From Ischnura elegans (taxonomy: Eukaryota; Arthropoda; Insecta; Odonata; Coenagrionidae): 64,000 nucleotides of DNA. The DNA is taken from the NCBI RefSeq assembly GCF_921293095.1, contig NC_060248.1:138768972-138832971 (forward strand). Reading direction: 5' to 3'. Positions 1 through 13,392 of this stretch are shown here, piece after piece; within the stretch, counting starts at the first letter, position 1; every line of letters begins with the position of its first letter. The notes below the pieces were generated by a model that was not told the DNA's origin, ran no database searches, and saw only the letters and a list, made by a program, of their open reading frames with translations. A program made the position numbers and the translations under genes.

Positions 1-602
1 AGGCGGCTTGCAGGGTAGTATGTAGATGTAAACTAAAGGGCAGTGAGTGCAACGAGATCCGGTGCTAAGATTGGCTACATTCAGTTCGTGTTCCGCTCCC
101 GTCGGGTATGGATGAGTTCTCACTCCGTGTGGTTGACTCAACGCTATGCATCGCCGGTTGCGAGCCATTTAGTTTCCGGCTAACTGTGTGAAAATAGTTG
201 CCTTCATTGAGTGGAAGCCTTATTTGTGTAAAGAAAAGTGTGCTAAATCGAGCTTACAGGAGTTATATTCGCCATGCCAACAACATCTTTCTGGCATTAG
301 CTCGTGTGCAAAGTGTAACACATCTACACGGAATACAACTTCCATCAATAGCGATACCTGCCGTTAAACCTTCCATGGATTTTCTCTACAGGAGTCGCTG
401 ACATCGAAGGGATTGAATCAAGAGGACAATCCTTGAAATGTGTGTACTGCCAAAATTTACGAAAGACATCCCGTATGGACAGAAGTAAATCGGAAGGTAA
501 ATCCCTTCAGGAAATATTTTATTTGTTCATAGGGAATATAAAATAACTAAATGTAACGGATCAAAAAAACTAGGGAACACTATTCATAAGCCATACGATA
601 AA
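1..602. other. No gene; possible LINE 5' region
   Basis: No convincing coding frame. The stretch precedes an ORF1-like fragment at 603 and may be the 5' part of the same decayed LINE, but nothing in it proves this. Confidence 0.3.
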
Positions 603-1052
603 TTGGGAGACAGGTTGAAGTTAATTGAATCGCAGGGTAAAATATTAGAGAAATTTTTAGATCAAATATCCAAATTGCAAAGTGAAAATGTGGTGCTGAA
701 GACGCAACTTTCTGACGCACTAAACCGTTCTGATGGCCTTGCGAAACGCATGTTAAGTATTAAGACGAAATTTCATGGCATCCCCAGCCAATGTGATGAA
801 AATATGGAAGTAGTAGTGAATAAAGTTTGTGCTGCATTAGATGCAGAAATAAATAGTATCCTAATTGTCCACTACTACCCGGTTAAGACGAAATCTAGTT
901 GGGAAACAGGAGGAATTAAACTCCGAATTCTGAATCAGCACGTAAATGATAAGCTGTTAGCTAAGTGCCAAGTAATTTTTTTTTTCTATTCGACTCTTGA
1001 CCTTGTAATCCTACCTCCTAATGATGTACAATCGTTTTCAATAATATCATAG
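603..1052 (+). pseudogene. LINE ORF1-like coiled-coil/RNA-binding fragment
   Basis: The frame encodes 149 residues beginning in a heptad-like Leu/Ile/Gln region (KLIESQGKILEKFLDQISKL) and continuing into a stretch with 'FHGIPSQCDENMEVVVNKV'. That order, a coiled coil followed by a GIP..C-EN block, is typical of the ORF1 RNA-binding protein of CR1/jockey-type LINEs, where it coats the element RNA. The C-terminal 30 residues after a poly-T run are hydrophobic and probably not original, so the frame looks truncated or shifted near 980. It lies upstream of endonuclease/RT remnants on the same strand from about 2.9 kb. The assignment rests on domain pattern, not on an alignment; other coiled-coil proteins are possible. 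Confidence 0.5.
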
Positions 1053-2900
1053 ACATCCACGTGTCCCATTTTAGTGAGTTAAAATAATTTTCATACCCTA
1101 GGGCTATAAAATGATTTCAACTACGAATGTAGCTGGTTAGTTACCGAGTATTGCCGATACTATAAGTCGGGATTTTACTCAATGGATATTTGACAGTGAT
1201 TAGCCGCAAGGAAATTAAGATACAACCACTGCCACCTCCCCGACTTATTTTACCTCAGTGATTTAATCTGTTTAGAAAGAAATATGTTAAGGTAGATAGA
1301 GGCATTATTTTTATAAATGTAGTATTGACTCTTGTATACTCTATTATTATATAAAATGTAAAAGAGAATAATTAATTCCATTTTAAACCCTCCCAAATTT
1401 CACCGCAACAACCGCACATGTAATATATAGAGCGCACATGCAAGCTATAGAGCCACAACTTCGTAAGTCAGAAACGGTGAGTCACGTATGAAAATGAAAA
1501 GAGGATATACCATGCCGCGAAGTCAACCTTTTTCCGGGGAGATATCGCGGAACAAAATATCGAATTGATGCAAAGATATCGTACTGCCCACTAATTTCAT
1601 TCCACTCCTCACAGCACGTGTTTCGATTTCTATATAGTCATTATCGGGTACAAACAAATTACTATTTCGGACAGAAATATATATCTTCAAAAGTAGCAGT
1701 GGCGAAAACATATTACCCTTACGGGACCGCCCGCATCGCCTAATATTCGAGAACCTAAATTGTAACTTTCTTATACCATAAGATAGCATTGTCTTGTATA
1801 TGTGCATATAATCATTTTGAATAAAACTATCTTAATCTTTGCATGTGACTTGATTATTCTTCATTACGATTAAAGTACAGGAGGCTCAAAATATCTTTTG
1901 CCCTCCCCCTTGAGTTTTTTCTGTATCCGTAACTGAAAAGTAGTGAGGGTGAAGGATCAGAAGGAAGTAGGCGGAGGGGTTGTAGGACGGTAAGTCAAGA
2001 AGAATTCATCATACAGACAACCTAAATTCCGGACTTGCGTCATGTCACGTGGTAAAAAAGGTTTTGGGGAAGGAAGTGGGGTTAGGTAGCAGTCAGGGGA
2101 GTACATATAAGATGGGGGAGTGACTAAAAAACCCATTTCCGTTCAGTAAGTCATATTTCTACCTTTTCTTTTTCACCATTTCCCACTTTTCGGCCGCACC
2201 TAAAATAAGCCGTTTTTCTTGGAACTGAATAATTTAATATCGAAAATTTGATGCATGTTTGTGTGCCATTCGGCGCTTTGAAAAGTTGGGTCACGGTTCT
2301 CCAAGCACCTTTTGCGTTCGGACACACGAGTAAAGAAGTTCCTCCCAGTGTGGCCGATATACACCCCCTCAAGTGAGTCACATCATAGTTTGTACTTGCC
2401 GCTGAGCCCGAAAGAAAACACTCCGATGGCCCAACGTGTGCGTGAGTTTCCTCAGCGCATTGCAACCGCTAGGGTTTTTGCCCCGGGAGTTCGACTCCCA
2501 TTTCGCTAGCCAGGCTGCATCCGCGTCCGACCTCGTCGGCGACGTAAAGGCAAAGGAAGCAGCTCGCATTGAGTGCCAACCCGTAAGTGGTCACCAACAC
2601 GGCCCCATCAATGAAATGGGACTGGTAGGTGTCTGCACATTATTGAAAGCGATAATACTTGTTTGCATCAATGAGACCCTTTGTGCTGGTAGAAAGGTGG
2701 GGTGGCGCGGCATGATAAGCACTGTAAGCATCTATGGATTCGCGGAGGTAAAATTTATTTGAGAAAAGTAGAAAAGGAGCCAGCAATTGTAGTTAGCATC
2801 ATGGATGATGTAAAACATCTTTGATCGTTGATTTTGTGATTCGTAATTCAATGATATAGAAGGTATACCTTGACTATAAGCCAATTTTATGGATATGAAT
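1053..2900. other. No gene recognised
   Basis: AT-rich sequence with a GC-richer patch around 2270-2740. Overlapping short frames on both strands in that patch have no recognisable domain. It separates the ORF1-like fragment from the endonuclease remnant and may be inserted sequence. Confidence 0.4.
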
Positions 2901-2904
2901 AGTA

Positions 2905-5640
2905 CTGTAAATGCCTTTAATGGAATGAATTCCCTATTGATCGTCCATCAAAATATCCGAAGTGTTAGACGCAACTTTAATTTACTACTTTCACATTTAA
3001 ATAGCATTTCAAAATAACCCGATATTATAGCTTTGAATGAAATAGGAATACAATCTGATTAAATTAATGTATATACAGTGAGTGGGTAGGTACTATTCTT
3101 ATGGAAGTTGTAATACTTCTGAAAGAGCAAGAGGTGTGTTAGCGTTTATAAGACATGACATAACAACCGTACTGAGGCCTTGTCATATAAACCCTACTGA
3201 TTGCTTGTTGATCAATGTTTCATGCAAGTTTTGTATATTTCATCTCTTTGTCGTCTACAGGGACAAAATTTCTATTGATCAATTTGTTTCCGATTTTGAA
3301 CCCTAATCAAGGTGCATATATCAAAAATTAGTAATGGTCAGTGATATGAATGTTCAGTTACTAATGCCCAGCTGCGACTCCAAGCAGTTGACAAATGTCA
3401 TGAGTTGATGTGGCTTGACTACCTTAATCAATGAAGCAACCAGAATGACTAGACAATGAGCCACCTGTTCAGATCATGTAATCACTCGGTGGTTTAACAC
3501 ACTTAATGTAGACCTCAAAGCCAAGTTTATGCATATAGGTATAACGCATCACTCTCGAGTCCAACCCAATTCCAATCTTTCTGCTCGCAAAGAAAACGAA
3601 AGTACACCATCTAATGTCACTGCCGTAAATCATTAAATGAAAATGTTCGACTGTATTCTTGGGAAGTATTGTATGAAGAACATGAAATTTCCTAAACTTT
3701 TAATTCATTTTCAAAGATACTGTTAACATGTGTCAATGAGTCTTAAGTATGGTCAGGAATGAACGTGCCGTAAAATTAAAGCCCTGGATGACTGACTCCT
3801 CGATGTGCAAAGTTGCGCGTAAAAAAATCTTTTTCTAAAATTACGCCATCACCCGCACAATAACGGCTTGAGAAAAGAGTACGTAAAGATAAGAATAAAC
3901 TGTGTATATGTGTCCGTAATGCGGCTAACTCCTATTACATGGAACAATTGGACAAAGTAAATCGAAATAAAAAGGAACAGTGCATGAACTAATACAAGGA
4001 AATCGGACCTTAAATGACCCAGTTATTATTGATATAGACTTCAAGAAGGAGTTCATAATCACATTTGAGTCTCCTAAATTGTATCCATTTGTAAAAAATA
4101 ATTCAATGATGGATAATTTATCAAATAGTAAAAATCATCTAAGCCTAAACTCCTTTTTGGAACCAGTCACTACGCCTGATGTATTAAAAATTGCCAATAG
4201 CCAATCTTTAAAAAAGCTGCCCGTTCGGATCAAATAAATGCTGGATTGATAAAATTATCATATAGGACATTGCAGATGTACTCTGCCATTTCTTCAGTGA
4301 AAGCTTGCCAAATGTGAGATTCCCTGCATCCTTGAAGCAAGAAATTATTGTTCCCGTTCACGAAAAATTCGTACTACGCGGTATTCACAATTACCGTCCG
4401 ATTTCTTTGCTCTAAATTTATTCTAACGTACTTGAAAAACTTGTGAAAAGAATACTGGTAAATTTTCCGGAATAGGAAGTAGTTGTGTTACAATCAATAT
4501 AGTTCGAGGGTCGTTCAATAAGTCTTTAGAAAAAGGTATAAGAACAAATTGTATTGGACCAATTATTATATATGTTTGATTTTAGTTTCCTTTCAGCTCT
4601 ATACTTTTTTGTAAGCAAAAGTTGTTCTCTACAATCGGTAACAACAAAGAAACTATGGGATGGATAAAGTTCAAACTTCAACTGTTGACGAGTCATAAGT
4701 GCTAATTTCTGACTTATTAATTTTGGAAACTAAGAGAGCAATTATTCGGAAATTCTAAGGACTTATAGAACGAACCTCGTATTAGGATAGGTAAAAGTAC
4801 TCAGGACGCTTGAAAAACTTAATCACTCCAATTTTTCAGTCCATTAAATGTAATAAATAGACCAATGCTGTATACATAGTTATAAAAAAGCCTTTGATAC
4901 AATAAAATACAAGATGTTTTTGGATAAACAACATCTTGCAGAAATTCGTAGCATTTCTATAAAGTCATTTCGAAAGTTTCTTGACTGCTCGCTTAAAGTT
5001 TTTAAGGTACTACAATAGTCATAGAAGTTCCGAAAATATTTGTTCTGGAGTGGTTCAAGGATCAGCGTTAGGTCCAATATGATTTTTATTGTAAATCAAT
5101 CATCTGTGTAATCTAAATTTCGGTGGTAAACTCACCGCCTTTGCGGATAACCTAGTCCTGTCTTACAAAAGTATGAACCGGATTGATTTACAGCAAAGCA
5201 TACATAAAATGTGATATAAACGATATCAACCAATGGTTTGCATCGAAAAAACTTAAATTAAGCGAGAAAACCTAAATTATGTTAAAATTTATACAACAGC
5301 TTCCCCATTGACTAATGTTGTGTAACGTTCTTCCAAGCGTACTAAAATGACATGCTGACAGTTTCACACTGGTTCGAGTTGAGGAATACCATGGATTAGC
5401 AATTGATGAGCATCTAAAATGGAAGCATTATACAAATAACATTGCAAATAGTTTGAAAAATTGTAGAACGAAACACTACTTTATTCGTAATAAGTGTTCT
5501 TTAACTGTGATTTACAATATTTATTATGCTATCGTATATTCTGGGGTAAATTATGGTATGTTGAGCTAGGCTAGTGCATTTAAAATTCGCTCAAACGTAC
5601 ACATACAGCTCTAAGAGCAATCACACTTGCTCCTGCAGCC
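2905..5640 (+). mobile_element. Decayed CR1/jockey-type LINE, endonuclease and reverse transcriptase
   Basis: Reading across frames recovers a non-LTR retrotransposon ORF2. Near 2930-3300 the frames give 'LLIVHQNIRSVRRNFNLLL', 'PDIIALNE' and 'ARGVLAFIRHDI', the start of an APE-type endonuclease. Around 4330-4450 they give 'IIVPVH' followed by 'NYRPISLL'. At about 5050-5200 they give 'GVVQGSALGPI' and 'KLTAFADN', matching the RT primer-grip and FADD boxes with the second Asp changed to Asn. Around 5380-5560 'WKHYTNNIANSLKNCR' resembles the usual C-terminal RT tail. Frameshifts and stops occur every few tens of codons, so the copy is ancient and inactive. A MITE at 4505-4779 interrupts it between RT boxes. 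Confidence 0.75.
4505..4779. mobile_element. Mariner-type MITE
   Basis: The left end CGAGGGTCGTTCAATAAGTC and the right end (GACTTATAGAACGAACCTCG) are inverted copies of the classic mariner terminus. The right side is followed by TA; the left TA is three bases out, so the exact boundary is uncertain. The 275-bp interior has no frame. It interrupts the LINE RT remnant and is therefore younger than it. Confidence 0.65.
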
Positions 5641-5644
5641 GGAG

Positions 5645-7725
5645 CAGATGGCCTTTCACTCTCTTTTCCTATAATTTTTAAACTGCAGGTACTTACTACC
5701 CCTGAGACACTGATACATCTATTAGATGCTAAGGTTTTCTACCTTCGTGGTGGTGGAGGTAGTCCAAAAGTCTTGGATGAGCCCCAATAATACTATCTAC
5801 GAACAAATACTTCATATGAATTGCCCAAACTCAATGTTATTTTATTAAAGGCAGCTTTATTTTCTTGGGACCAAAAATTTGCACTAGTTCGCGAAAAACA
5901 ATCAATGAGAGTAACAACATGTATACGACTACGAGAGTAACAACATATATACCATCCTTAAGCAAGTGAACCTGGCTGTATACTAAAAAAATATTATAGG
6001 GGATATCTAATAGAACTATTTTCAAACCATATTCCTTTTTTATTGTTAATTCCATTTTTAGTTTATATTTACTGTGTGTTTATAATGTATCAAAAGTTCA
6101 TCTGGAAGGCATTTCTTGTTTCGCAGCAATATGTAAAGAATTACGACTGTATTTCTGAAGGTGATCCCTCCAACAGACAATAGACTCTAGGTCAACAATA
6201 GCTCCAAAATTATTTATGTATGTATGATATTTAACTTTTTAAATTGTTTAAGGAGAAATACATGTAACTATTATGGAGGACTGATGATAAAAATAAAAGG
6301 TAGGCATTTCACCATTGCAAGTCAAAGCCAATGGTTAAAATCAACGGGAAACTTAAAAACGATAAACACGTTTTATTACGAGCTCGTACATTTGGGTTTT
6401 AGACGCTTGCATTAATATGGCGACAGGTATGAATAAAACCGTAGGAGAAAAAGATGACTGAATAATCGACTCACTATTGTACAATTGGCTTCATAAGTAA
6501 ATGTCTAGTTGCGACAGGCCACAGATAGTAGGCATAATTCGCTTGACATTTTTCCACTTTGGAAAACAGGCACGACAAGAAGAGGAAGACTCAGAGAAAA
6601 TCATATTTGAACAACACTGTATTTCCAGTTCCCTCAGAAACGATAATAAGAGATATTTTTTCGAATGGATGAATAATTGAATTTGTTTTCCTCCCGCACG
6701 ATAAAAGAATTTGATAAATTCTGGGTAGGACTTCGTCACAGCCTTTCCTTTTTATTCGTTGACGGCTGGTTTCCTAACACCCCCTGCCACACGCTTATTG
6801 ACGCGGCTTCCTGCGTAGTATACATATGTAGAAGAGTAGGTACTGAGAAGAAGTAAAGGGGGGAAGCTTCGCCTAATATATTGTGCACGAAAGTCTGCTC
6901 GTAGTCTAGACCCTATGTGGGAGGTCAATGGAAAAAATTCGCAAAGTAACCGATCTACCACCACAAATGTTTTCACAGGAAAACTCCTGATTGGTTTCAC
7001 GGGATCAAATCCAGGCCTCTAAGGTCTCCCCTGTCATCACACCACCAACCCTCACCTCACATTCCATACTACATCCCTTAAGTCTTCCCTTTCAAGATTT
7101 TGAAACGACATTCATTTGATATGTCTTTCAAAACTAAAGTTATGCTAGCATTTATTGAAAGAACGAAATTTGAGTTGCGGTTGGTTCGACATAGTTATAA
7201 TTTCAGGCATTCGAGAGAAAAGAAAAGAAAATCACATTTTGTAACAAATGAAAATGACGAGTCATTATCATTAGTCAATTTTGACCTGTAATTGATTGAA
7301 ACATGCTAATAATTGGTGGAAACTATTGTGCATCCTTGCATAGATGTGGAAGAAGTGTACTTGGTATTTTGTGACGTGTCCTAGATCAATGAATTTATAT
7401 CAGTATCAAGAATTTCTTTTTCTTACAGATATCCTTATAGATTGCCTCCTATTCCCTTAGGCAGCAGAGATAAGAGGTCTTAAGCATTTTGACGCCTAAT
7501 TTGGGGGAAAGGAACCCTACTCATGTGTATGATAACAAGGAATTTAGTTTTAGCCACGATGAGAAATACGAGAACAGGCCGGGTCGTTGTGCGCAAGTCA
7601 GTCGAAGTAAGCTAAAATCATGCATTGGGCAATTATAAATAAACGGCTCTTAAGACACTTATTTGACTTTTTGAAATTGAAATTGATTTTGAAATTGAAA
7701 AAATTATCACGAAGTGAAAGGAGAG
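5645..7725. other. No gene recognised
   Basis: AT-rich DNA. Short frames at 5837-6055, 6491-7000 and 7100-7291 have no domain, no conserved motif and no clear splice context. Confidence 0.4.
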
Positions 7726-7727
7726 CC

Positions 7728-8030
7728 TGGACTGCCCAACAGTGAACCAAGCACTAGAGACCCACGCCGCTAAGTATTTCGCTGCAGCCCTTAGAAGGCA
7801 AAATGTCACAATAGGGTCGATTACTCAGACAAGGAACCGCAATTCATTATTAGAATTCGGTTGATGAAGTGGGAAGATTACTTACGAGGAAAAATGATTT
7901 TCTTCACTCAGCCATTCTCTGTTTAAAATGAAAAGATACGAGAAGGTACCCCCACATATCATGAGTTGGTGATGCCATTACATCTCTGATAAATCAGAAC
8001 CGATCAGAGAGGGAAAGCATTTCTAACTAG
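7728..8030 (+). repeat. Dispersed repeat, copy 1
   Basis: About 300 bp beginning 'AGTGAACCAAGC' that recurs in direct orientation at 9566-9925. Shared blocks include 'ACCGCAATTCATTAT', 'CCATTCTC(T/A)GTTTAAAATG' and 'GATG..GTCATTACATCTC'. It has no coding potential and may be a degraded non-autonomous element. Confidence 0.7.
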
Positions 8031-8119
8031 AGAACCGTCTAGTTGCTCTCTTATAATGAAAGCCTAACCTTGCGAGACTAATAATTGTTGTATTTATTTT
8101 GTAAGCAGTTATATTTTAA

Positions 8120-8300
8120 TTGTACGCACAGTGGTAAATCTATGGGGGGGGGGGGCTAAGGGGACCATAGCCCCCCCCCCCCTTGGGTGTCCAATTCACT
8201 TTAGATAAAATAGTTATTTTATTCGGGCCCCCACTACTGCTGGTCGGCTAACCCCCACTTAGCCTCCCCCCTTTTCCCTATTCTGGATCCGCCACTGCTG
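8120..8300. repeat. G/C-homopolymer repeat with CAGTGGCGGATCC-type end
   Basis: A run of 12-13 G and a run of 14 C flank a short core. The right side ends, read on the minus strand, as CAGTGGCGGATCCAG, a frequent end of short dispersed elements in animals. The left end CAGTGG is an imperfect partner. No target duplication could be confirmed. Confidence 0.4.
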
Positions 8301-9229
8301 ATCCGCATCTTACTATATTTCTACTGTTTTCATTCATGTAATGAAAGTGTTATCGTCGGAAGAAATAATTAAAATAAGCGGCAATTAACTTCGCTTGTTA
8401 CGCGAGAGATGCTTGGGAGTATCTAGGGGCGGTGACTCGCTCCGCATTAATTTGTGACGGTATTAAATTTTCTGCCAAAGTCTCGACACCTTCGATTTTT
8501 CACCGAGAATTGCTCGATAAGTGGACGACGGGTTGTAAACGGAAAAATTTGTCCGTGCCATTATCAAAATCGACGATAAAAGAAAGTCCTAAACTGGTCT
8601 ATTGTGTCAAAAACAAGTGTGAGCTCAAATAAAGACGTATCACTCGAGCTGAGAAATAGATCGAATTAAGAATGGTGCATAGGAGGCAAAGGGGACAAGT
8701 AAGCTGGGCAAATCGCAGTGCGCAAGTCATTAAAATTAACCTATAATGATGATTATTCATGGTTATAGGTAAACCTATTTATCTGAATGAAGCTGAACAA
8801 AACTGTAAATCCTCGCAATGGATTAACATGACGACTATTAACTTATCACTGTGAAGCTGAAACATACGTTTCATTCGTTGATGATTGAAACATAATTCTA
8901 AAAAGGTTTCTTGAATGTTCTCGTGATACATGACCCTACCTAATGCCACCTCATTGCATAAAATTTTTTAGTATATTTTGGATATTTTTTCCTGGGAGTC
9001 TCCCTCACGGAGGAACAAAGCAGACAGAGGAATCTATGTCGAGAAAAAGTTTACAATGCCCGTGAATCACCAAATGAATGGTCACTACGTCGTTAAATAG
9101 TTCTACTTTGCGAGTGCATTGAGACAATGTGAAGTAAAAGCAAAATGTAAATGAAGCAAAGGCTAAAGGAAGCGAATGAACCACCAAGGATATATAAAAT
9201 TAAAATGAACGAAAATTTGACTGACTTAC
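8301..9229. other. No gene recognised
   Basis: AT-rich. The short frames at 8432-8632 and 9005-9187 carry no recognisable motif. Confidence 0.35.
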
Positions 9230-9330
9230 CATATCTTAATCAGCACACCTCTCCCATGTGATCTTGTAAGGATTTCCCGCAAAATCTGATTTCACTTCAC
9301 GCAATCGACAGCGACAACGGATTTGAATTG
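9230..9330 (-). CDS. Candidate internal exon of an unknown gene
   Basis: On the minus strand a polypyrimidine tract and TTTACAG acceptor precede 9330, and a strong ATG/GTAAGT donor follows 9230. One frame of the 101-bp exon reads 'IQIRCRCRLREVKSDFAGN' and ends with a stop shortly before the donor. That is unusual for an internal exon, so it could be untranslated or spurious. A weakly similar segment lies at 10500-10605. No function is suggested. Confidence 0.2.
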
Positions 9331-9565
9331 CTGTAAAGAAAGAAAAATAACAAATTAAATTTCGCCTCGACTTAGTGCTCGATTCAAACGATTACTATCC
9401 TTTGTAAACCTCTAGCCACACTATAAATATTATCACTAGAAAGAATTAAAATATGCGAGAATGTCTGAGTGAGCCATATTGATACATTTTTCAAGTAGAA
9501 ATAAACGAAATTAAAGAAATTTATTGGAATTCGATCCCTACCGACTGAGAATTTAAAAAAAATTC

Positions 9566-9925
9566 GTGCCTAATAGTGAACCAAGCGCTACTAGTAGTCA
9601 CCAGTAGTCACCCATGTATTTCGTGGCAGTGTTTAGGAGGCAAAATGCCACAGTAGGGTAGATTTTTAAGACCCGAACCGCAATTCATTATACGTATTCG
9701 GTAAATGGAAGTGGGGACATTGTATTAGTTAAGAGGAAAGTCCGAAGATTATTAAGTTACGAGGAATAATAATCTTCATAACTAAGCCATTCTCAGTTTA
9801 AAATGAAAAACATGCGAAGCTAACGCCCACATTTCACAATTTGATGACGTCATTACATCTCCGGTAAATTTAACCGTTCAGATGGAACCAATGATACAGG
9901 GAAAGAATTTCTAACTTCTTGTGGT
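9566..9925 (+). repeat. Dispersed repeat, copy 2
   Basis: Direct-orientation partner of 7728-8030. It is longer because of an inserted segment around 9705-9760 (extra GAAGTGGGGACATTG and following bases). Confidence 0.7.
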
Positions 9926-10738
9926 CTAATTTCTAATTCTTATTTCCAACTCCCTCAGAATTATGGCCCAACCTTAGTTTCAAAGAAGCGTTCCACATTA
10001 TGTATAAATGTATTCATTTCCTAGACCAATCCGTGGAATAAGTGGCAGCAAGGTGGAATATACCAATTAAGATTGACAAAATATATGATGTCACAGATTC
10101 TGATTAACATCACTACATAGTTATGGAATATACGAATACTTTGATTAACAATTTTTGACGCAACCAATATAATACACCGGTGAAAACTTGAAAAGACAAC
10201 GTCAGTACCAACTGATTATGACGGTTTATAGCAATGCATAGTCCCGAGAATCGCCGATTCAAAAGCTTACATTGAAACCCCGGTCTAAAAATTTCTGGAG
10301 CACTTCCTACGACCTTGGTTCACGCTTGCCGAGAAATAGTGAATTTAAAATTTGAGAGGCGAGAGAAATTCACCACACACAAAAATAGATATTTCATACG
10401 TTGCAAGTATTTTGCAAGTCCCAAATCATGACCAAACGAGCCTCAAACATCGAATAATATATGAGAATTACTCTTGATAAGCTTGAAGACTATATGGGGT
10501 CACTGGTTCTCAGCACTTCGTTGAACACGATTTTCCGCAAAATTAATTTACTTCACGGGTTCCATAGTCAGTCGCTACAACAATTATTTCACATGCCTAA
10601 AGTCGAAATCACACACAATCAACAGTGAAGAAAACTTACAAAATCCAAGTTGTTAACTTTTTTGGGAACACTCCCGTACTCACCTCTAAACTCAATGCAA
10701 GTTGCCGCCAGACTGATGAAAGATTTTCAGGAGAAGCA
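9926..10738. other. No gene recognised
   Basis: AT-rich sequence without a supported frame. 10500-10605 weakly resembles 9240-9335. Confidence 0.35.
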
Positions 10739-10746
10739 TTGTGGGC

Positions 10747-11463
10747 TAGGGCGGATCGCAAAAGTCGATTTTTTTCAAATCCATCTGGCCCAATGAAAAA
10801 AAGTTGTGGGACCGATCAAAAATAAGGCCTGAAAATTTTGAGACCTCCAGGTGAACCCCTGACCCTCGCTCAAATGCAATTTAGGGGGGGAGGGTCAAAA
10901 TTCGAAAAATACAATATTTTATGGCCATTCCCTATAGATTTTGCCGAGTTTCTGCCCTTCTAGGACAAAAATTTCGTGAATTTTGACGTATCTGCCACCG
11001 TTTAGCCACAAAATGCCTAATTTGAGTCCGCGTCCGCGAAGAAAATATTCCAACGCCCACGCAGCGTCGCGGATACCAGTGCCGCAGGCCGATCCCTTCC
11101 CCTCCACGCTCGCTTCTCCCCCTCCCACGCCTCTAACACAGCAAAATTCATCCCGCGTATGCTGCTAGGAGGTCGTTTATCTTTGATAATATAAATCAGA
11201 AGATGGTAGAAGGTAAAAAGCGATGCGTAGTGAGACGACTTGTCCCTTATTTGGCGCCTCGTCGGCGTTAAACAAATCGATGTTACCAACTTCTGGAGAA
11301 GTTATGAAATAATTTTAGACCTGCGCACGCAGGAAAGGAGACTACGGTCTATGAAGACGCAAGAAGTCTCAAATTTTTCAGGCCTTATTTTTGATCGGTC
11401 CCACAACTTTTTTTCATTGGGCAAGATGGATTTGAAAAAAATCGATTTTTGCGATCCGCCCTA
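10747..11463. mobile_element. Complete hAT-type MITE with 8-bp TSD
   Basis: Both ends carry the inverted repeat TAGGGCGGATCGCAAAA, extending inward for roughly 95 bp with few differences. The element is flanked by the identical octamer TTGTGGGC at 10739-10746 and 11464-11471. An 8-bp duplication and a TAGGG terminus are hallmarks of hAT elements. The 717-bp interior, GC-richer in the middle, encodes no transposase, so the element is non-autonomous. Short frames inside it are shadows of the repeat. Confidence 0.85.
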
Positions 11464-11471
11464 TTGTGGGC

Positions 11472-13392
11472 CTCTTCGAGTGTCACGTGACAACTAGCCA
11501 CCACTAGAAACAGTTCCGATAAATTAAAAAAAACAGTAAAAAGCAAGCTACAGCATAACATAAATAACTTATAAAATATTAAAATCTATTAATTTTAATA
11601 TTTGATGTTGCTTATTAATTTAATAATACGTTTAGGTGCGATTAGAAAATTGATTCGTTACGCGGAAGAATGAATTTAATTTTAAGTCTTCGCGGAATAA
11701 CTTTAGCGGAAAACAGTATCCTTCCGCGAGGGTCTCGATGCAATTTTTCCAACCTTTTTTCGCGCCTTCTAGAAAAATCATCCCATTGTGGGAGGGGGAA
11801 AATCTGCTTCAAAGGTCATTCAAAGACGTCATCCGCAAGATTATCATCATTTCACGAAAGTATTGCATTATTCCATTGCCTCTCGTAACAGCCTGCTCCG
11901 CGACGTAAAATTGGGCAGTAGTCATGGCTGTTTAATGTCGAGCCTGCCTTAATTCGACGGCCTCAGTAACTGCCCTACCCCGCCTCCTATCAGGTCTTTC
12001 CCCCCTCTAGTCAACTCGTCACAAACCTTGGTGCCATTTCAAGCAACTTATTTCTTGATTAGACAGCTGATATACAAACCAACCCTCTTCGTCAAGATCG
12101 CCTTCTTTCTCAGCAGTTACGGAGTTAGTGTAAGAAGACAGTGCGAAGGAGACTACGAAAGAAACATAATAACTCTTCGGATGGCCATTTACGTGAGTAC
12201 GAGAATGTTTTACTGGCGGTAGAACAATTCATAGGACAAACTTACTTTGAAAAAGTAATGCGATCTATTTTACGATAATGTTCGTAATTATTTTACTGGT
12301 TGTATTTGTAGGGTGGGAAGAATCGAAAAAAAAGTAATAGGCATTTGTAAAATCTCGCTATTTGAGGTGTGATTTTTTCGTCAAAATAGCAGTGCAATTA
12401 AAGGACGTAAAAATCGGTCGCTAACTGATCTCCATGACAGTGTTGAAAGCATTAAAATTATTATTTAAATGAGATAATTTGCCGCACTTTTAAGTGGGTG
12501 GTTGAGTTGTACGTTAAGATTCAATCGGATTGGTGTTTTTGTGTTGCTTATCACTTTCCATATATTTACGGTTTCGGTAGTTCCACATAGTACATTAAGA
12601 ACTTAATGGTAAAGATCAACTCATCCGCATTTGCATGTATTTTCGTAATGTTTTTTCAATGAAATAATGGTAATAGCTTAAGGGCATTGGCGTGGTAGCG
12701 GTGGGAAAGTCAGGGAGTTCTCAATTCCTCTTCCTATCGAAATTCAGGAGAGAATGATCATATGCGAAATCCCTCATAATGAACCCCTCCTACCCGGAAA
12801 TTTTATGTGTATGGCTGGAGCAGTCGTTGTACATCGTTGTTTAGGGGGTTCATTAACTTCCATACCGCGACTTGGTGGTGTGCAATACCTGTTAGTGATA
12901 TTACGTATGAAGCCTGATATACGCTGACGAGTGACTTTGTGGTTTTCATAAATTGTTTTAAAACATTGTTCAATGATCTGGTCATGCGAAAATTTTCATT
13001 GGTAAGCCACCTAAAAGCAATTGCAATATTTTCAATTTTCCCAGAAATTTCATGGGTGGTTCTATCCCCACTATGTTACGACTGCGGCCTAGATTTGAAT
13101 AACGGTAAAGGTAATATAGTAACTCTCTCACGCATGGCTCACACCAATGCGATGCCTCTTCAAGTGTTTATTCAAGTGTCGAATTACTCTATTTTCTATG
13201 CCAATTCACATAACATTCCACAAATCATTCAAAATTCTCTGTCCATCTTGATGATTATTTTCTGCCATTTGCGTGAATATTTTCGAGACCGCAACAATTT
13301 CAACAAGTTGGGCTAAACGATGAAATTTATAGTGCCTGAGAAGTATTTTTTCTGCTGCTGCTTTCCTGTTGAGCTGCAGCGATGTCTTTTTC
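11472..13392. other. No gene recognised
   Basis: AT-rich. The frames at 11670-11888, 12028-12222 and 12939-13316 show no domain or splice support. A small AT hairpin lies near 11580-11635. Confidence 0.4.

Noticed and set aside
2151..2762. Overlapping frames near 2.2-2.7 kb as a host exon
   Set aside because: No frame has a recognisable domain or a convincing acceptor/donor pair.
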